Positions 43,881-54,439 of a DNA stretch of 64,000 nucleotides are shown here, piece after piece (position 1 is the stretch's first letter; each line of letters begins with the position of its first letter). A program made the translations under genes and the position numbers. The DNA comes from Doryteuthis pealeii (taxonomy: Eukaryota; Mollusca; Cephalopoda; Myopsida; Loliginidae). The stretch spans positions 14,369,355-14,433,354 of the forward strand of contig CM042145.1 of NCBI GenBank assembly GCA_023376005.1, given 5' to 3'. Under the pieces are notes generated by a model. It did not search any database. It worked only from the letters and a program-made list of their open reading frames with translations, and was not told the origin of the DNA.

Positions 43881-44680
43881 CTTAGGTAGGCCATGGCTTA
43901 GCACTTCTTAGTTTCACAAAATGCAAAATACGTGCAAAACAACCTGTTTGCCTATTCCTAACTGCATCTGAACATCTACATATAGAGAAGATCATTTTTT
44001 TCCCCATTTAATTCAGGTTGAGCTTTCAAGGAGTTGTATACTGGCCTATGCAAAACCGTATCTGCGCCAGTATCTATTCTAGCCATGATAGAATTCAGTG
44101 AACCCATGAGACTTATCATATGTTGGTACATATTGTTTTTATTCCCTACCCTTGTATAAAAAATATTTAAGTTGGATTTGGACTATTGCCTTGGTCATAT
44201 CTGTCCCTACATACGCTTTATGTGTGATTTAGCAATCTTTCCAGGTTTAATGTTAGCCAGGGCCATGCGTGTGAGGATTCATTATCTCCTCAGTATCTAA
44301 GCAGGCCTTGCCTTATTTTATTACTCATAAAAGTATCTAAGAAGACCTTGTCTAAGCAGACTGTGCACACTGACACAGTGGTGGAAGCTGTAAGGCAGAG
44401 TGTCCTTGAGGATGCACAAGATTTTGCCCGTCAATCACTCTACTCAACTAGGCATCGCCAGAACATCACTTCAGAAGATTATGAAACGGGATTTAAAAAT
44501 GCTACCATACAAGATTTAAATTTAAAAAATAGAAAAAAAAAAGTGCTTGTAAAAGTTATTTTTGTTTTATATCAGTCAGTCTTTCAGTGCACCCCCCCCC
44601 CCTGTATAAATAAATTTAAAAAAAAAACAAACAACATTTACCCAACTGGTAGGATTTGATACAAGTATAGAGCATTCAGC
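43880..44680. other. Intron sequence, nothing recognised
   Basis: There is no DNAI1 exon. A plus-strand open frame of about 100 codons at 44348 (SKQTVHTDTVVEAVRQSVLE) has no motif that I recognise and lacks supporting context. It could be a transposon scrap. Confidence 0.35.
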
Positions 44681-44682
44681 AA

Positions 44683-44755
44683 GGATTGAACTCACTTTTC
44701 AGTAGTAATGGAGCTGCAAGATTATAGCTTGCTAGCCCTTACACTATGATGGGTG
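44683..44755 (-). mobile_element. tRNA-like SINE fragment
   Basis: The minus strand carries CATAGTGTAAGGGCTAGCAAG then box B GAGTTCAATCCTTG. Related to 58917-59000. Confidence 0.55.
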
Positions 44756-44899
44756 ATAAAGGTAAAAGTATTTTCAAAGAAAAGTTTTTTTTTTTTTTTG
44801 ACTTCCATACTTCAAAAAGATGTCTACATTTATTTGATCTAGATTTACATTCACTTGTTTGTAAACAAAAAAAAACTTTTTTAAAAAATTCACACACAC

Positions 44900-44901
<2 letters not shown>

Positions 44902-44952
<51 letters not shown>

Positions 44953-45025
44953 ACATATCTACATATCTACACATATATATATATATATATATATCTATAT
45001 ATATATGCATATATATATATATATA

Positions 45026-45077
<52 letters not shown>

Positions 45078-45177
45078 AACACATATCTACATATATATAT
45101 ATATATATATGCATATATATATACATATATATATACATATCTACATATCTACATATATATCTACATATATATACATG

Positions 45178-45242
<65 letters not shown>
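44902..45242. repeat. Long (TA)n / TACA / CATA microsatellite
   Basis: About 340 bp of TA dinucleotides interspersed with ACACATATCTACA and a (CA)6 run. It lies in the intron between exons C and D. Confidence 0.97.
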
Positions 45243-45244
<2 letters not shown>

Positions 45245-45392
45245 ACAAAAAACTGGCATAATAAGTAGTTTCACTGAAGATGAACTATTTCAAGAGATTT
45301 ATCTTTCATCTTGTTATCTGAAAGATAGTCTTTAGCAAAGCCTCAGTGATTGTTTCTTAGTTCCCATTTGCCTCCAGCTTCTTTTTACTTAC

Positions 45393-45506
45393 CCTCACAG
45401 GATTATTGTATGTCTGAGATGCTCTTTCACTGAAGTTAAACTGATTGGTCAGTTTTCCTTCACCAGTTGATGTTGTTGTGTCTTCAGAGGCTTGTTCTGA
45501 CTTGGA
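45393..45506 (-). CDS. DNAI1: DNAI1 exon C
   Basis: A 114-nt exon, acceptor CTTATTGCAG, donor GTAAGT, phase 0 to 0. It codes SKSEQASEDTTTSTGEGK, then LTNQFNFSERASQTYNNPVR. KLTNQFNFSERASQTYNNP is essentially unchanged from vertebrate DNAI1 and by itself identifies the gene. The upstream intron carries an exceptionally long TTC-type pyrimidine tract starting about 55 nt from the acceptor. Confidence 0.97.
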
Positions 45507-45560
45507 CTGCAATAAGAACATAAGCATCAAATCAATAAAATTCAGTTGCAAAGGAGAAAA

Positions 45561-45680
45561 CCTAAAGAAGAAGGAGGAGGAGGAGGAGGAGGAGGAGAAG
45601 GAATTAGAACAAGAAGAACAAGAAAAAGGAGGGGAGGAGAGGAGGAGAAGAAGAAGAAGAAGAAGAAGAGACAACAACAA

Positions 45681-45732
<52 letters not shown>

Positions 45733-46275
45733 AAAGGAATAATAATAAGAAGAAGAGAAGATGAGAGAAGGAGGAGGAAGAAGAACAAGAACAGAAGGGA
45801 AGAAGAAAGAAGGAGGAGGAACAAGAACAAGAACAGAAGGAGAAGAGAAGAGAAGAAGAGAAGAAGGAGAACAAGAACAAGAACAGAAGAAGAAGAAGAA
45901 GAAGAAGAAGAAGAAGAAGAAGAAGAGAGAAGAGGAGAACAAGAACAGAAGAAGAAGAAGAAGAAGAGAAGAAGAAGAAGAAGAGAAGGAGGAGGAGGAA
46001 CAAGAACAAAACAAGAACAAAAGAAGAAGAAGAAGAAGAAGAAGAAGAGAAGAAGAAGAAGAGGAGGAGGAACAAGAACAAGAACAGAAGAAGAAGAAGA
46101 AGAAGAAGGAGAAGAAGAAGAAGAAGAAGAAGAAGAGAAGGAGAGGAGAACAAGAACAAGAACAGAAAGAAGAAGAAGAAGAAGAAGAAGAAGAAGAAGA
46201 AGAAAGAAGAAGAAGAACAAGAACAAAAACAAGAACAAAAGAAGAAGAAGAAGAAGAAGAAGAAGAAGAAGAAGA
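45561..46275. repeat. (GAA)n-rich polypurine tract with CAG/CAA core
   Basis: About 715 bp of GAA, GAG and AACAAGAACA units, including (CAA)(CAG) repeats at 45671-45728. On the DNAI1 sense strand it is a CTT/TTC pyrimidine tract just upstream of exon C. Long Glu/Arg or Leu/Ser/Phe open frames here are by-products. Confidence 0.97.
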
Positions 46276-46627
46276 GATTCCTTGGTGTAATAGCAGAAAA
46301 GAAGTTCCACCAACTGTAGTAGTTCAATTGCTAGCGATAACGATTATAAACAGAATAATTAAAATCAGTGGAATTGTCTATTTTCTGTATCAGTGGGACA
46401 GCAAGAGAGTCTATCCCTTTTCACTAGCACTAGACCATTGAGATTCTTTTGTGCCTGATGTGGAGTGCCACACCTGCCATCACTTTACCATTTATCTAAG
46501 AAAAGAAAGAAGGAGAAGGAGTAATTTCCAACTGGATTTTCTTTTTCCAATAATTCACCAAATATCTTTTTTGTTAATCTGTCATCACACAAACCAAGGA
46601 TCGCTTGAGCTATGGCCACAAAAGGGT

Positions 46628-46720
46628 CAGGTTTAGCTCAGTTGGTAGAGCATCTGCATAAGCAATTTCGAGGTTCTGGATTCGATACCAGTTCTCACCA
46701 ACTCAGCACCAAAAATTGAA
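46628..46720 (+). mobile_element. tRNA-like SINE head
   Basis: Box A TTTAGCTCAGTTGGTAGAGC and box-B-like GGATTCGATACC, followed by CTCACCAACTCAGCACC. Closely related to 59128-59360. Confidence 0.65.
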
Positions 46721-47265
46721 TCTTTAAAATATCCAGACCACAGCACTTTAAAATCAGCTAGAGTACTTAGAAGAGTCCTGGAGAGACTTGCTGTCACTCA
46801 GACTTCAATGAAAAACCACCAGTTAAAATCTTTAAAATATCCAGACCACAGCACTGCTAAAATCAGCTAGAGTACTTAGAAGTGTCCTGGAGAGACTTGC
46901 TGTCACTCAGACTTCAATGAAAAACCACCAGCTAAAGTCTTTAAAATATCCAGACCACAGCACTGCTAAAATCAGCTAGAGTACTTAGAAGTGTCCTGGA
47001 GAGACTTGCTGTCACTCAGACTTCAATGAAAAACCACCAGCTAAAGTCTTTAAAATATCCAGACCACAGCACTGCTAAAATCAGCTAGAGTACTTAGAAG
47101 TGTCCTGGAGAGACTTGCTGTCACTCAGACTTCAATGAAAAACCACCAGCTAAAGTCTTTAAAATATCCAGACCACAGCACTGCTAAAATCAGCTAGAGT
47201 ACTTAGAAGTGTCCTGGAGAGACTTGCTGTCACTCAGACTTCAATGAAAAACCACCAGTAAAAAC
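46721..47265 (+). repeat. 109-bp satellite made from a LINE 3' end
   Basis: Five units start at 46721, 46829, 46938, 47047 and 47156. Each holds TCTTTAAAATATCC, TAGAGTACTTAGAAGTGTCC and TTGCTGTCACTCAG. The last two blocks match the LINE end found at 55.49 and, inverted, 60.93 kb. Confidence 0.92.
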
Positions 47266-47269
47266 TGAT

Positions 47270-47790
47270 GTGAAGAACTCGCAAGTAGTAAAATGGTTTA
47301 ACAACTGTACCACATGGTTATTGATTATTTTACAAGTACAGGACTAAGTATATCAATTCTGAATTTAAGAGGGTTGATATGCTGCAAACCAGCCAACTAA
47401 CCAACCAACCAACCAACCAACCAACTGAATTTAAGGTTTTGGACTGTGTCAGAAGAATTTCAAAATCCAACTAAAACCTTTTGTCTCAATAATTATTTAT
47501 TGACCAGACCCAACTTTGATACTGTTAGGGGAGATAACTCTCCCTAACGAAGTTGACTGGTATGCGCAGTTGCAAAACGAGAGACAAACAAAAAAGAACA
47601 TGGTTGTTTGATGAACACATCACATGGCCGATAGCTGAACTGTTTTATCCAACTCATCCTACTGTATTCCTGGTCGGTGAGAAAAATAAAAACCAATATT
47701 GTTATATGTTAAACATATTTAAATGTTTTTGTTATATTTTGTTATTCCTAACATCTTGGGATATAACAGATACAATACCACATTCCTAAG
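47270..47790. other. Intron sequence, nothing recognised
   Basis: Contains a short (AACC)n run near 47396-47425. No exon or identified element. Confidence 0.45.
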
Positions 47791-48090
47791 AAAAAAAAAA
47801 TTGACATAATTCTGCCAATTTTTGGAATTAGAAACTCAAATTTTGGGGATTGTCTAACTTTACGATAGTCCACACATGGACAAAATTTCAGAAAAATTGA
47901 ATAGAGAAATTTTAATAAATTGAACCCCACCAAATTTTGAGCGCTAAAAATCGACATAACTCCGTCAATTTTTGGAATTGGAAGCTTAAATTTTTGGAAA
48001 TGTCTAACTTTAACACAGTCAAAATTTCAGAAAGATTGAAGGGTGTGGGTGACAATTTTACTTTTTTCTGGATGATTTGACATGGAATTG
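47790..48090. mobile_element. Partial copy of the 33.6-kb foldback MITE
   Basis: CTCAAATTTTGGGGATTGTC and GGGTGTGGGTGACAATTTTA match arms of 33600-34320. Two units are in the same orientation here rather than inverted. Confidence 0.65.
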
Positions 48091-48450
48091 CCCATAGAAT
48101 AACATTATTTTAGCAATAAAAAATTTGTCTTTCTTTTTTATACAATAAAGGGTTGGGTGGGTCTGTTTTAACGGCAAGTTCAAAACCTGTGCTGACGAGG
48201 ATTGGGGTGGAAGGGTCTTTTAATGGTAGTTTTGTTTATTTTAGAATTTTTTTTTGTAAAATTTTTTTTTTTGCACTCTAAAGCCAATTCACTCATCAAT
48301 ATATTATCACACATGCTTTTTTTATTATTCACACAATAGAATTTCTTTGGTCAGCCAATAATAGGCTGTGAATATCCATTGCAGCGGTAACAATTCTGTA
48401 AATTTTCAGGAATTGTTTCAAGGTTCATAAGGAAACTTGGATAAACTAAA

Positions 48451-48612
48451 TGTAATGACAAACGATAACACCGATAGACTATGGAAAGCTTTATTCTACT
48501 TAGAATAATTGGTACACTTATTAAGAGTTTATATAGTCTAGTATTTCCTAGTGAGTTCTCCAAAGGGGAGGTAATCATAAAGTAGGGAGGTAACTCTCAA
48601 TTACTTATTACA
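48451..48612. mobile_element. Short solo LTR, copy 2, perfect target duplication
   Basis: 162 bp from TGTAATGACA to CTTATTACA, flanked by CTAAA on both sides (48446-48450, 48613-48617). Same family as 42843-43005. Confidence 0.82.
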
Positions 48613-48974
48613 CTAAAATATCTTGTAAATATGTTGTAAAATATCTACATTGATTTGCCAATATAAATCAGGGGGGGGGTAGGGGCTTTAAAATATCTAC
48701 ATTAATTTGCTGGAAATTCGCCTGATACTGACATATGCTAAAACTTAGCATAAATTAAGACAGGAGACCGGGAAAACATAAGATCCAAATTACCTAAATA
48801 TCTTCTGTAATTCACAATTTCAATATTACAAATAAAACAAACACATAACGTTTTTAATTTTACGTTGGGCATTTAAGCGATGCCAGACCATTTGGAATGT
48901 TTCATTTTTGAAAGTTGGATGAAATAAAATGGAACAAATAAGATATCAGCCATTAAGCAACACCAGATAATCTG

Positions 48975-49190
48975 GATTTACATTTTTACATTGCATCTTG
49001 GACAATTTGGACGGTCTCATTTTTAACCAGAGGGTGTTGCAGGATGATAACGGACGGAAGATTTAGGAACAAGCATATTAATATATAGATGGCATTTCAT
49101 TTTAGATGATTTGGATGGTCTCATTTTTAACCAGAGGGTGTTGCAGGATGATAACGGACGGAAGATTTAGGAACAAGCATATTAATATTT
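48975..49190. repeat. Tandem pair, unit about 106 bp
   Basis: AGAGGGTGTTGCAGGATGAT, AACGGACGGAAGATTTAGG and AACAAGCATATTAATAT occur twice in a row, with a third diverged unit at 41.28 kb. Confidence 0.85.
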
Positions 49191-49199
49191 GGATAAATT

Positions 49200-50100
49200 A
49201 AAACAACACACAATATATTCTATGTGAGATCCTTCATAGAGCCCAGTCTTCCCTACTATTTACCCATAGCTGTGTAGAGAGAATATATATATATATATTC
49301 AGCCTTTTCAAACAACTTTTAGGCATTGCAAAATATTGATAATGTTCATCACATTCTTGTCCTATTCAAATAGTTTGTATTATTCTTGTACAAAATGAGT
49401 GCCACATAATGTAAGATGATAAAGTTCAGTCGAGCGTAATAAATTCTTAATTGTTCAAGCTCAAGCAACTGCTGTTAATTATCCACTTTTGTTACACACT
49501 GCTCTATTTGTATTTTAAAGTGGCAGGCTACGACTGTAAGTTAATCAAGAATAATTATCCGTTGTGAGTTGTTGCTTTAGGGATATTTTATCCTCTGCTA
49601 ATGGAAAATAATTGAATACACTTCTCTGAAGATTTTTTCTTTGAACCATTTGTACAAAATGTTCACAAAAAAAAATACAGCAAAATAGAAAACTTTTGGT
49701 CTGTATCTATCTCTATATAACTAAGGTTCTCATTAGACTGGATCTCTCTGGTGATCTTAAAATATATAAACAAATGTAGATGAGAGGTATCCAAAACTTG
49801 GTAGTAATGGATGATTCTATATGGTGACAGTCTTACAATGTAAAAATTTTTAATTTTTAATTTTTAAATTTATTTTTTAATTTATTTTTTTGAGAAGTAA
49901 AATTTTTCAGTTATGCAATTCAAATAACCTGATCTTCCATCTGATGAGACTGGATTTTGGGGATCTATATTAAATCAACTTAGATTTATATAGGCCCCAA
50001 TTTTGGTCGAAATAAATTTATTATGGAATTACGGTGTTGAGTTTTTCCTTCCTTTCTAAGATAAACAAATGTATGTATTTAATAGTGTAAACACCACCCC
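49200..50100. other. Intron sequence, nothing recognised
   Basis: AT-rich intron sequence without exon or recognisable element except a short SINE-body scrap near 49238. Confidence 0.45.
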
Positions 50101-50105
50101 TTTAC

Positions 50106-50252
50106 GGCAGCTGTCAAATGGCCGAGAGGTTAACGAATCGAGCGGATGTAAAGCCAGTCGGGTTTCGCTCCTGGTTAGAGGTAGTTGTTATGTCTATCCA
50201 CACTGAAGAGATGTGAAATGTCAAAACACGGTGTCTGTGGATGACTTATTAT
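50106..50252 (+). mobile_element. SINE with tRNA-like head and decayed hammerhead
   Basis: Box A TGGCCGAGAGGTTAA and box-B-like GGGTTTCGCTCCTG form a Ser/Leu-tRNA-like head. At 50198 follow CCACA, CTGAAGA, a weak GAT/GTC helix II, AAAA instead of GAAA, ACACGGTGT, C and TGTGG. Helices I and III pair fully, but invariant G12 is changed to A. Then GATGAC and (TA)n, as in 14320-14458. Confidence 0.6.
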
Positions 50253-50478
50253 ATATATATATATTAACAGTATCACATACTTGTACATGTATACACACAG
50301 ACACAAACTAACTACCAAGACACATACAATACATACATAAAACTTGAAAAGGATTTCAAACATCTGAAACATGTGTCGCACACCTAATATAATAAATCAA
50401 AAGAAAACAAAATTCAAACCTTTTTGCAGATATTATTATTTTTCTCTCGTTAGACCTACAACAATCTTTTATATATAT

Positions 50479-50514
<36 letters not shown>

Positions 50515-50698
50515 GTTCAACTGCCTGTGAGGTTTACGATCTATAAGACATGCTGATGCAAACACTGTGATTCCCATGACAAAGAATGTAAGTTGATTGT
50601 GAGGTTAAGAGTCAGGATCCCCTCCCCTCACAGAATTCTGGACCACATTGCTGAGCTACAACATGCTGGAAAATTTCTAAAAATTTTGGTGTATGATG

Positions 50699-50742
<44 letters not shown>

Positions 50743-50744
<2 letters not shown>

Positions 50745-50993
50745 GCCTGTAACTGTTTACTGTCATATGACTTGCAAGTTCAGTTTTGGATAAAGCTCTC
50801 TACTGCAGATGTTACACACATTTTTAAGAGGGAAGAATATCTTGAACCAAGGTCAAGTCCTGAATCTGAAGTGCTTGTTACAAAAAGGAGGGTTCGATTC
50901 TCCATGCTCCATATGCTTCACAACAATCGTAGATAACTTTCCTTTCTAAAATTGATCAATATGTCATATGACAGTAAACAGTTACAGGCTTAA
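50743..50993. repeat. Inverted repeat beside (TA)n
   Basis: AAGCCTGTAACTGTTTACTG with TCATATGAC at 50743 is repeated inverted at 50962-50993. About 190 bp of spacer includes a tRNA-like GGGTTCGATTCTCC. Confidence 0.75.
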
Positions 50994-51048
50994 TTTACAC
51001 AGGTCCTTCCGCGGCAACCGACAGGTAATTCTTGTCAGTTATGTGACA

Positions 51049-51083
<35 letters not shown>

Positions 51084-51127
51084 AAAAAGAGAGTTTCATA
51101 ACTTGCTTGAAGCATTGTGTATGTATT

Positions 51128-51339
51128 GGTTAGGAGGTTGATTTAGAAGGCTATCACAACGCAGTTTGGAATAAATAAAAAAATAATGATACGGTAACAA
51201 TGGTGTTGTGTGTTGACCTGTATTTTTTATTTTATAAGAAAGAATAAAAAATACAGGTCAACACACAACACCATTGTTACCGTATTATTATTTTTTTATT
51301 TATTCCAAACTGCATTGTGATAGCCTTCTAAATCAACCT

Positions 51340-51345
<6 letters not shown>
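51128..51345. repeat. Foldback with 95-bp arms between (TA)n tracts
   Basis: Left arm GGAGGTTGATTTAGAAGGC through ACAGGTC.. and inverted right arm meet near 51235. (TA)n tracts flank both ends (51046-51085, 51342-51376). Confidence 0.85.
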
Positions 51346-51378
<33 letters not shown>

Positions 51379-51395
51379 AATTGCACATCCTTCAG

Positions 51396-51440
51396 AGTTT
51401 TCCTGAAGATCCTTTTTGGTGAAACCTGAGTAGGTAACTT
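51396..51440 (+). ncRNA. Hammerhead-like motif, helix I not paired
   Basis: CTGAAGA, TCC-TTTTT-GGT, GAAA, CCT-GAGT-AGG, TA in order. Helix III and the core boxes are right; the helix I strands do not pair directly. It lies just after a (TA)n tract. Confidence 0.35.
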
Positions 51441-51797
51441 ATGTTACTGATCTGGTTCTCTAAACCAGCTCTGCATACACATTGAGTACTTTTTAATATT
51501 TGTTGTTATTGGGACTCATTTGGTCTCTTTTTCTGTTTTTTTCTGACAGAGTCAGATGGTGGTGATACAGCAACAACAGAAAAACAAAGTGAGTTGATGT
51601 GTGATCGTCCGAGTAAGGGCTATGCAACAAGATAAGCAATCAGTTAAAATAATTTGCTTTTACAAATGGCAAAAGTACTTTCTTTGTATTTCACTCATAG
51701 AGAGCATTTGGTTATAAAAATATGTTTTAAAATAGTTCAAAGTCTTTTTTCACCATTGTATCTGGTATTATAAAAATAAATATTCTTAGTTAAAGTA

Positions 51798-52632
51798 CGA
51801 GGGTAATCCCAAAAGTAAAGTCTCCAAAATATTTAGAAATCACAGAAATGTTTATTGTTTATTGTCAGTGATGTTTACATCATTTTAAAGTTTCAACATG
51901 TATCTATTTTTCTATATAATTGCCATTTCATTTACTGCATTTTTGCAGGTGCTGTGGCAGTTTTTGTATGCCTATGTAATACCAGCTTGTCACCATGTTG
52001 TTGAGATTTTTTTTACATATAAGGTGTGTGTTAATTGCCCGCTCCTACTTATAGACTAGGCCAGAATCATGTGATCTAACTCTTGGCCAATCACTGGCAG
52101 TACTCTGAGGTTGATACAATACTTAAACCGACCCTACTGGTCATAATTACATTGGCATTCTTTGACGACAGACATAGGATTAAATCACTGGACCTTTACC
52201 AATACGCAGGATAGGACTTATACGCTTACCAAAGGATTCCATAACACAAGACTTTCTTTAAGCCCTTTTCAACTGGCCAAGGATGGCACTTAAAAACTTT
52301 ACACATGTCATTGAGGAAGCGTTGAACCTTGTTGTCATTGCAAAGTCCCTAAACCACCTATGGACGTTTTTAATATCCATGCATGACTTGCCATAAACTT
52401 CTGTTGATTGGTGATGAATTTCAATCAGTTAAATGCCTTTTGCATTCAAAAACTGAATAACTGCGCAAACTTCACACTTGGTGGTAGTGTCAAATGGAAG
52501 CTCCATGAGAAATGACTGCCAAGCGTGACAGCAAAGTGCATGCACAACAAACACAACAGTGTTGCCAATAGCCACACAAACAGTTTCCTGCATCCCTAGT
52601 GCTTTGGAGACCTTACTTTTAGGATTATAGTT
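51798..52632 (-). mobile_element. Degraded mariner element
   Basis: Left end after TA: CGAGGGTAATCCCAAAAGTA; right end, inverted: CTATAATCCTAAAAGTAAGG. The minus strand from about 52500 reads PFDTTTKCEVCAVIQFLNAK, a stop, then EIHHQSTEVYGKS and HRWFRDF, typical of the N-terminus of SETMAR-type mariner transposases. Stops and missing catalytic part make it dead. Confidence 0.8.
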
Positions 52633-53013
52633 CAACAACCAACTGTCCTTTTCCCTACTGTATCTGGTATTATAAAAATTAATATTCTTAGCTACAGTAC
52701 CACCCATTTTTCTCTGTTCATACATAAATCATAACAGAGTACTAATAAAGGCATTGCTAATTACACCAAATCATTAGACATACCATGAGAAATGACCTAC
52801 TTCTGTATATAAGAATATAAAACAACGTCAATAGTTTTAAAAGGACTACAAACAGCAAGTATCATTTTTGGATCTTGTGAAAGTAATGAACTCAACCTTC
52901 CCTGAATCTTGTCCTACCATCATTTATCCGGATCTATTTCTTTGGATTTATTCTTACACAAAACTGATATTTAAATTCTGGCTTTGATGGATATGCATCA
53001 TATTACTCTAATT

Positions 53014-53369
53014 CAGGGATCACCAAACTTTTTTCATGGTGGGCCAGATAATTGAAAAAATAACGAGGGCGGGCCACATTATTATTGTGTTCAATACTTG
53101 CTAGCCAGAGCGAAAGCTTTGAGAAAAAGATGTAAAACAAAATTTATCTTTTCATGTTATATTCATGGAATGAGTGGCGTAAGATGCACAAAAACAAATT
53201 TAACCGACATATTTATTTTCAAAACATTATCAAAGAACGCGACATTAGCAGAAAATTATGTCTCGCATTCCATACGTTTTAACAAACAAATTCAAGTACA
53301 GTCAGCAGGCCTGATAAAATGCCACCGCGGGACGGATCTGGCCTGCAGGCCTTAGTTTGGTGACCCCAG
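53014..53369 (+). mobile_element. hAT-type element, second copy
   Basis: Ends CAGGGATCACCAAACT and, inverted, CTGGGGTCACCAAACT; 8-bp duplication CTCTAATT / GTCTAATT (one mismatch). Interior matches 41955-42434 in the opposite orientation. Confidence 0.88.
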
Positions 53370-53377
53370 GTCTAATT

Positions 53378-53710
53378 GATAAAGAAAGAATTCTCAGTTA
53401 TTTCTTTAATCTGATGAAAATTTCATACATCAGCTCATTAAACCTTAAAACTCAAGCAGCCTGTGGGATTACCTTAAGTTTCATAAGAGTCCAAGTGGTG
53501 CAGCCATACAGTAGCACTGACATGGCTACAGCTTGGAAGAATTCTCACTTTATCTTATCAGAGAAATCAGATTTCCATATGATCGATAATCTGTCTATAG
53601 CAGTCCATGCCTTTCTTATGCATATATTTGTCATTGCTTTCTGTGAATGAGATATTACTACCTAGGTATGTGAACTGATCTACTAATCTCAGAGACTTAC
53701 CATCGAGTAA
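53378..53710 (-). pseudogene. LINE reverse-transcriptase C-terminal fragment
   Basis: The minus strand reads LLDGKSLRLVDQFTYLGSNI, SFTESNDKYMHKKGMDCY, RQIIDHMEI, and then SVLLYGC-like VWLHHLD. (F/Y).YLGS.IS...(E/D) is the conserved motif downstream of the catalytic domain in endonuclease-type LINEs. Stops and frame breaks are present. Confidence 0.75.
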
Positions 53711-53714
53711 GTAT

Positions 53715-54262
53715 AAAAAATTTGTAATCTGCTATTTAACAGCCTGTAAAGCTGTTGAATAGTAAATTACAATATTTTACATTTTTCAGCAATTTTTCAG
53801 CCTGGAGTTTTCAGCAGCCACTGACTAGCGGTTTTTGAGGCAGGGGGCCGGGACGTAAGTAACTGAAAACCCATCCTAAGGGTGGAATCTTAAGCAAGTA
53901 TCACTGCACTATGATTTTGTGCGTATTTAGAAGTAAATAAATATGATTGAGAGGTTAATGTTTATTACCTCCTGATATCCATTATTCATACTATAAATGG
54001 AGAGGTAGTATTTGTTAGGTCCCATTTATGGATCAAATAGATCTGTTTGAGATAATATCTAGAATGATTTTCTACAAAAATGGTTTGACTTTAGTTTGGT
54101 TTCTTTGTTTAATGGCATATCAACCTTCTTGGGTTATCTAATGCTAATATAAAATTAATTAATAATTCTATGAAAATTAAAATAATTCTTTCTATTTTCA
54201 AAAATTAACATTTGAAAATTAAACTAAGAAATCAATACGAAAGTGATGTAAGAAATGAACAC
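53715..54262. other. Intron sequence with a MITE end
   Basis: 53820-53855 holds a single end (TAGCGGTTTTTGAGGCAGG) related to the 9901-10392 element. GGCATATCAACC near 54115 is the start of the 35.3-kb repeat. No exon. Confidence 0.45.
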
Positions 54263-54266
54263 TTAC

Positions 54267-54358
54267 CTCTGCTTTATCACGAACAGATTCTCCCTCCAAA
54301 CTTTCAGTGCATTCTGTGACCGTCTTGTCATCATCCTCAATTATTACATCATTGACAA
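54267..54358 (-). CDS. DNAI1: DNAI1 exon B
   Basis: A 92-nt exon, acceptor TTTCTTTATCAG, donor GTAAGT. With one base from exon A it codes 31 residues, VVNDVIIEDDDKTVTECTES then LEGESVRDKAE, phase 1 to 0. This acidic spacer is poorly conserved in the family, as expected for this part of DNAI1. The call rests on exact phase fit between exons A and C, consensus splice sites and the open frame. Confidence 0.85.
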
Positions 54359-54439
54359 CTGATAAAGAAATATTTGACAGGTAAGAAAATCAATATTGGT
54401 AACGGTTAACTTACAAAGAGATAGATATTGATATATAAG

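Noticed and set aside
44348..44659. 103-codon open frame starting MSKQTVHTDTVVEAVRQ
   Set aside because: There is no family that I recognise, no splice or promoter context, and it ends in low-complexity sequence. It is left as unexplained intron.
44746..45268. Ile-Tyr repeat open frames on both strands
   Set aside because: They are products of (TA)n and TACA microsatellite sequence.
45357..46441. Several long open frames of Glu/Arg, Gln or Leu/Ser/Phe runs
   Set aside because: They are translations of a GAA/GAG/CAG microsatellite in all six frames, with no domain and no conserved residues. The only real coding here is DNAI1 exon C at its left edge.
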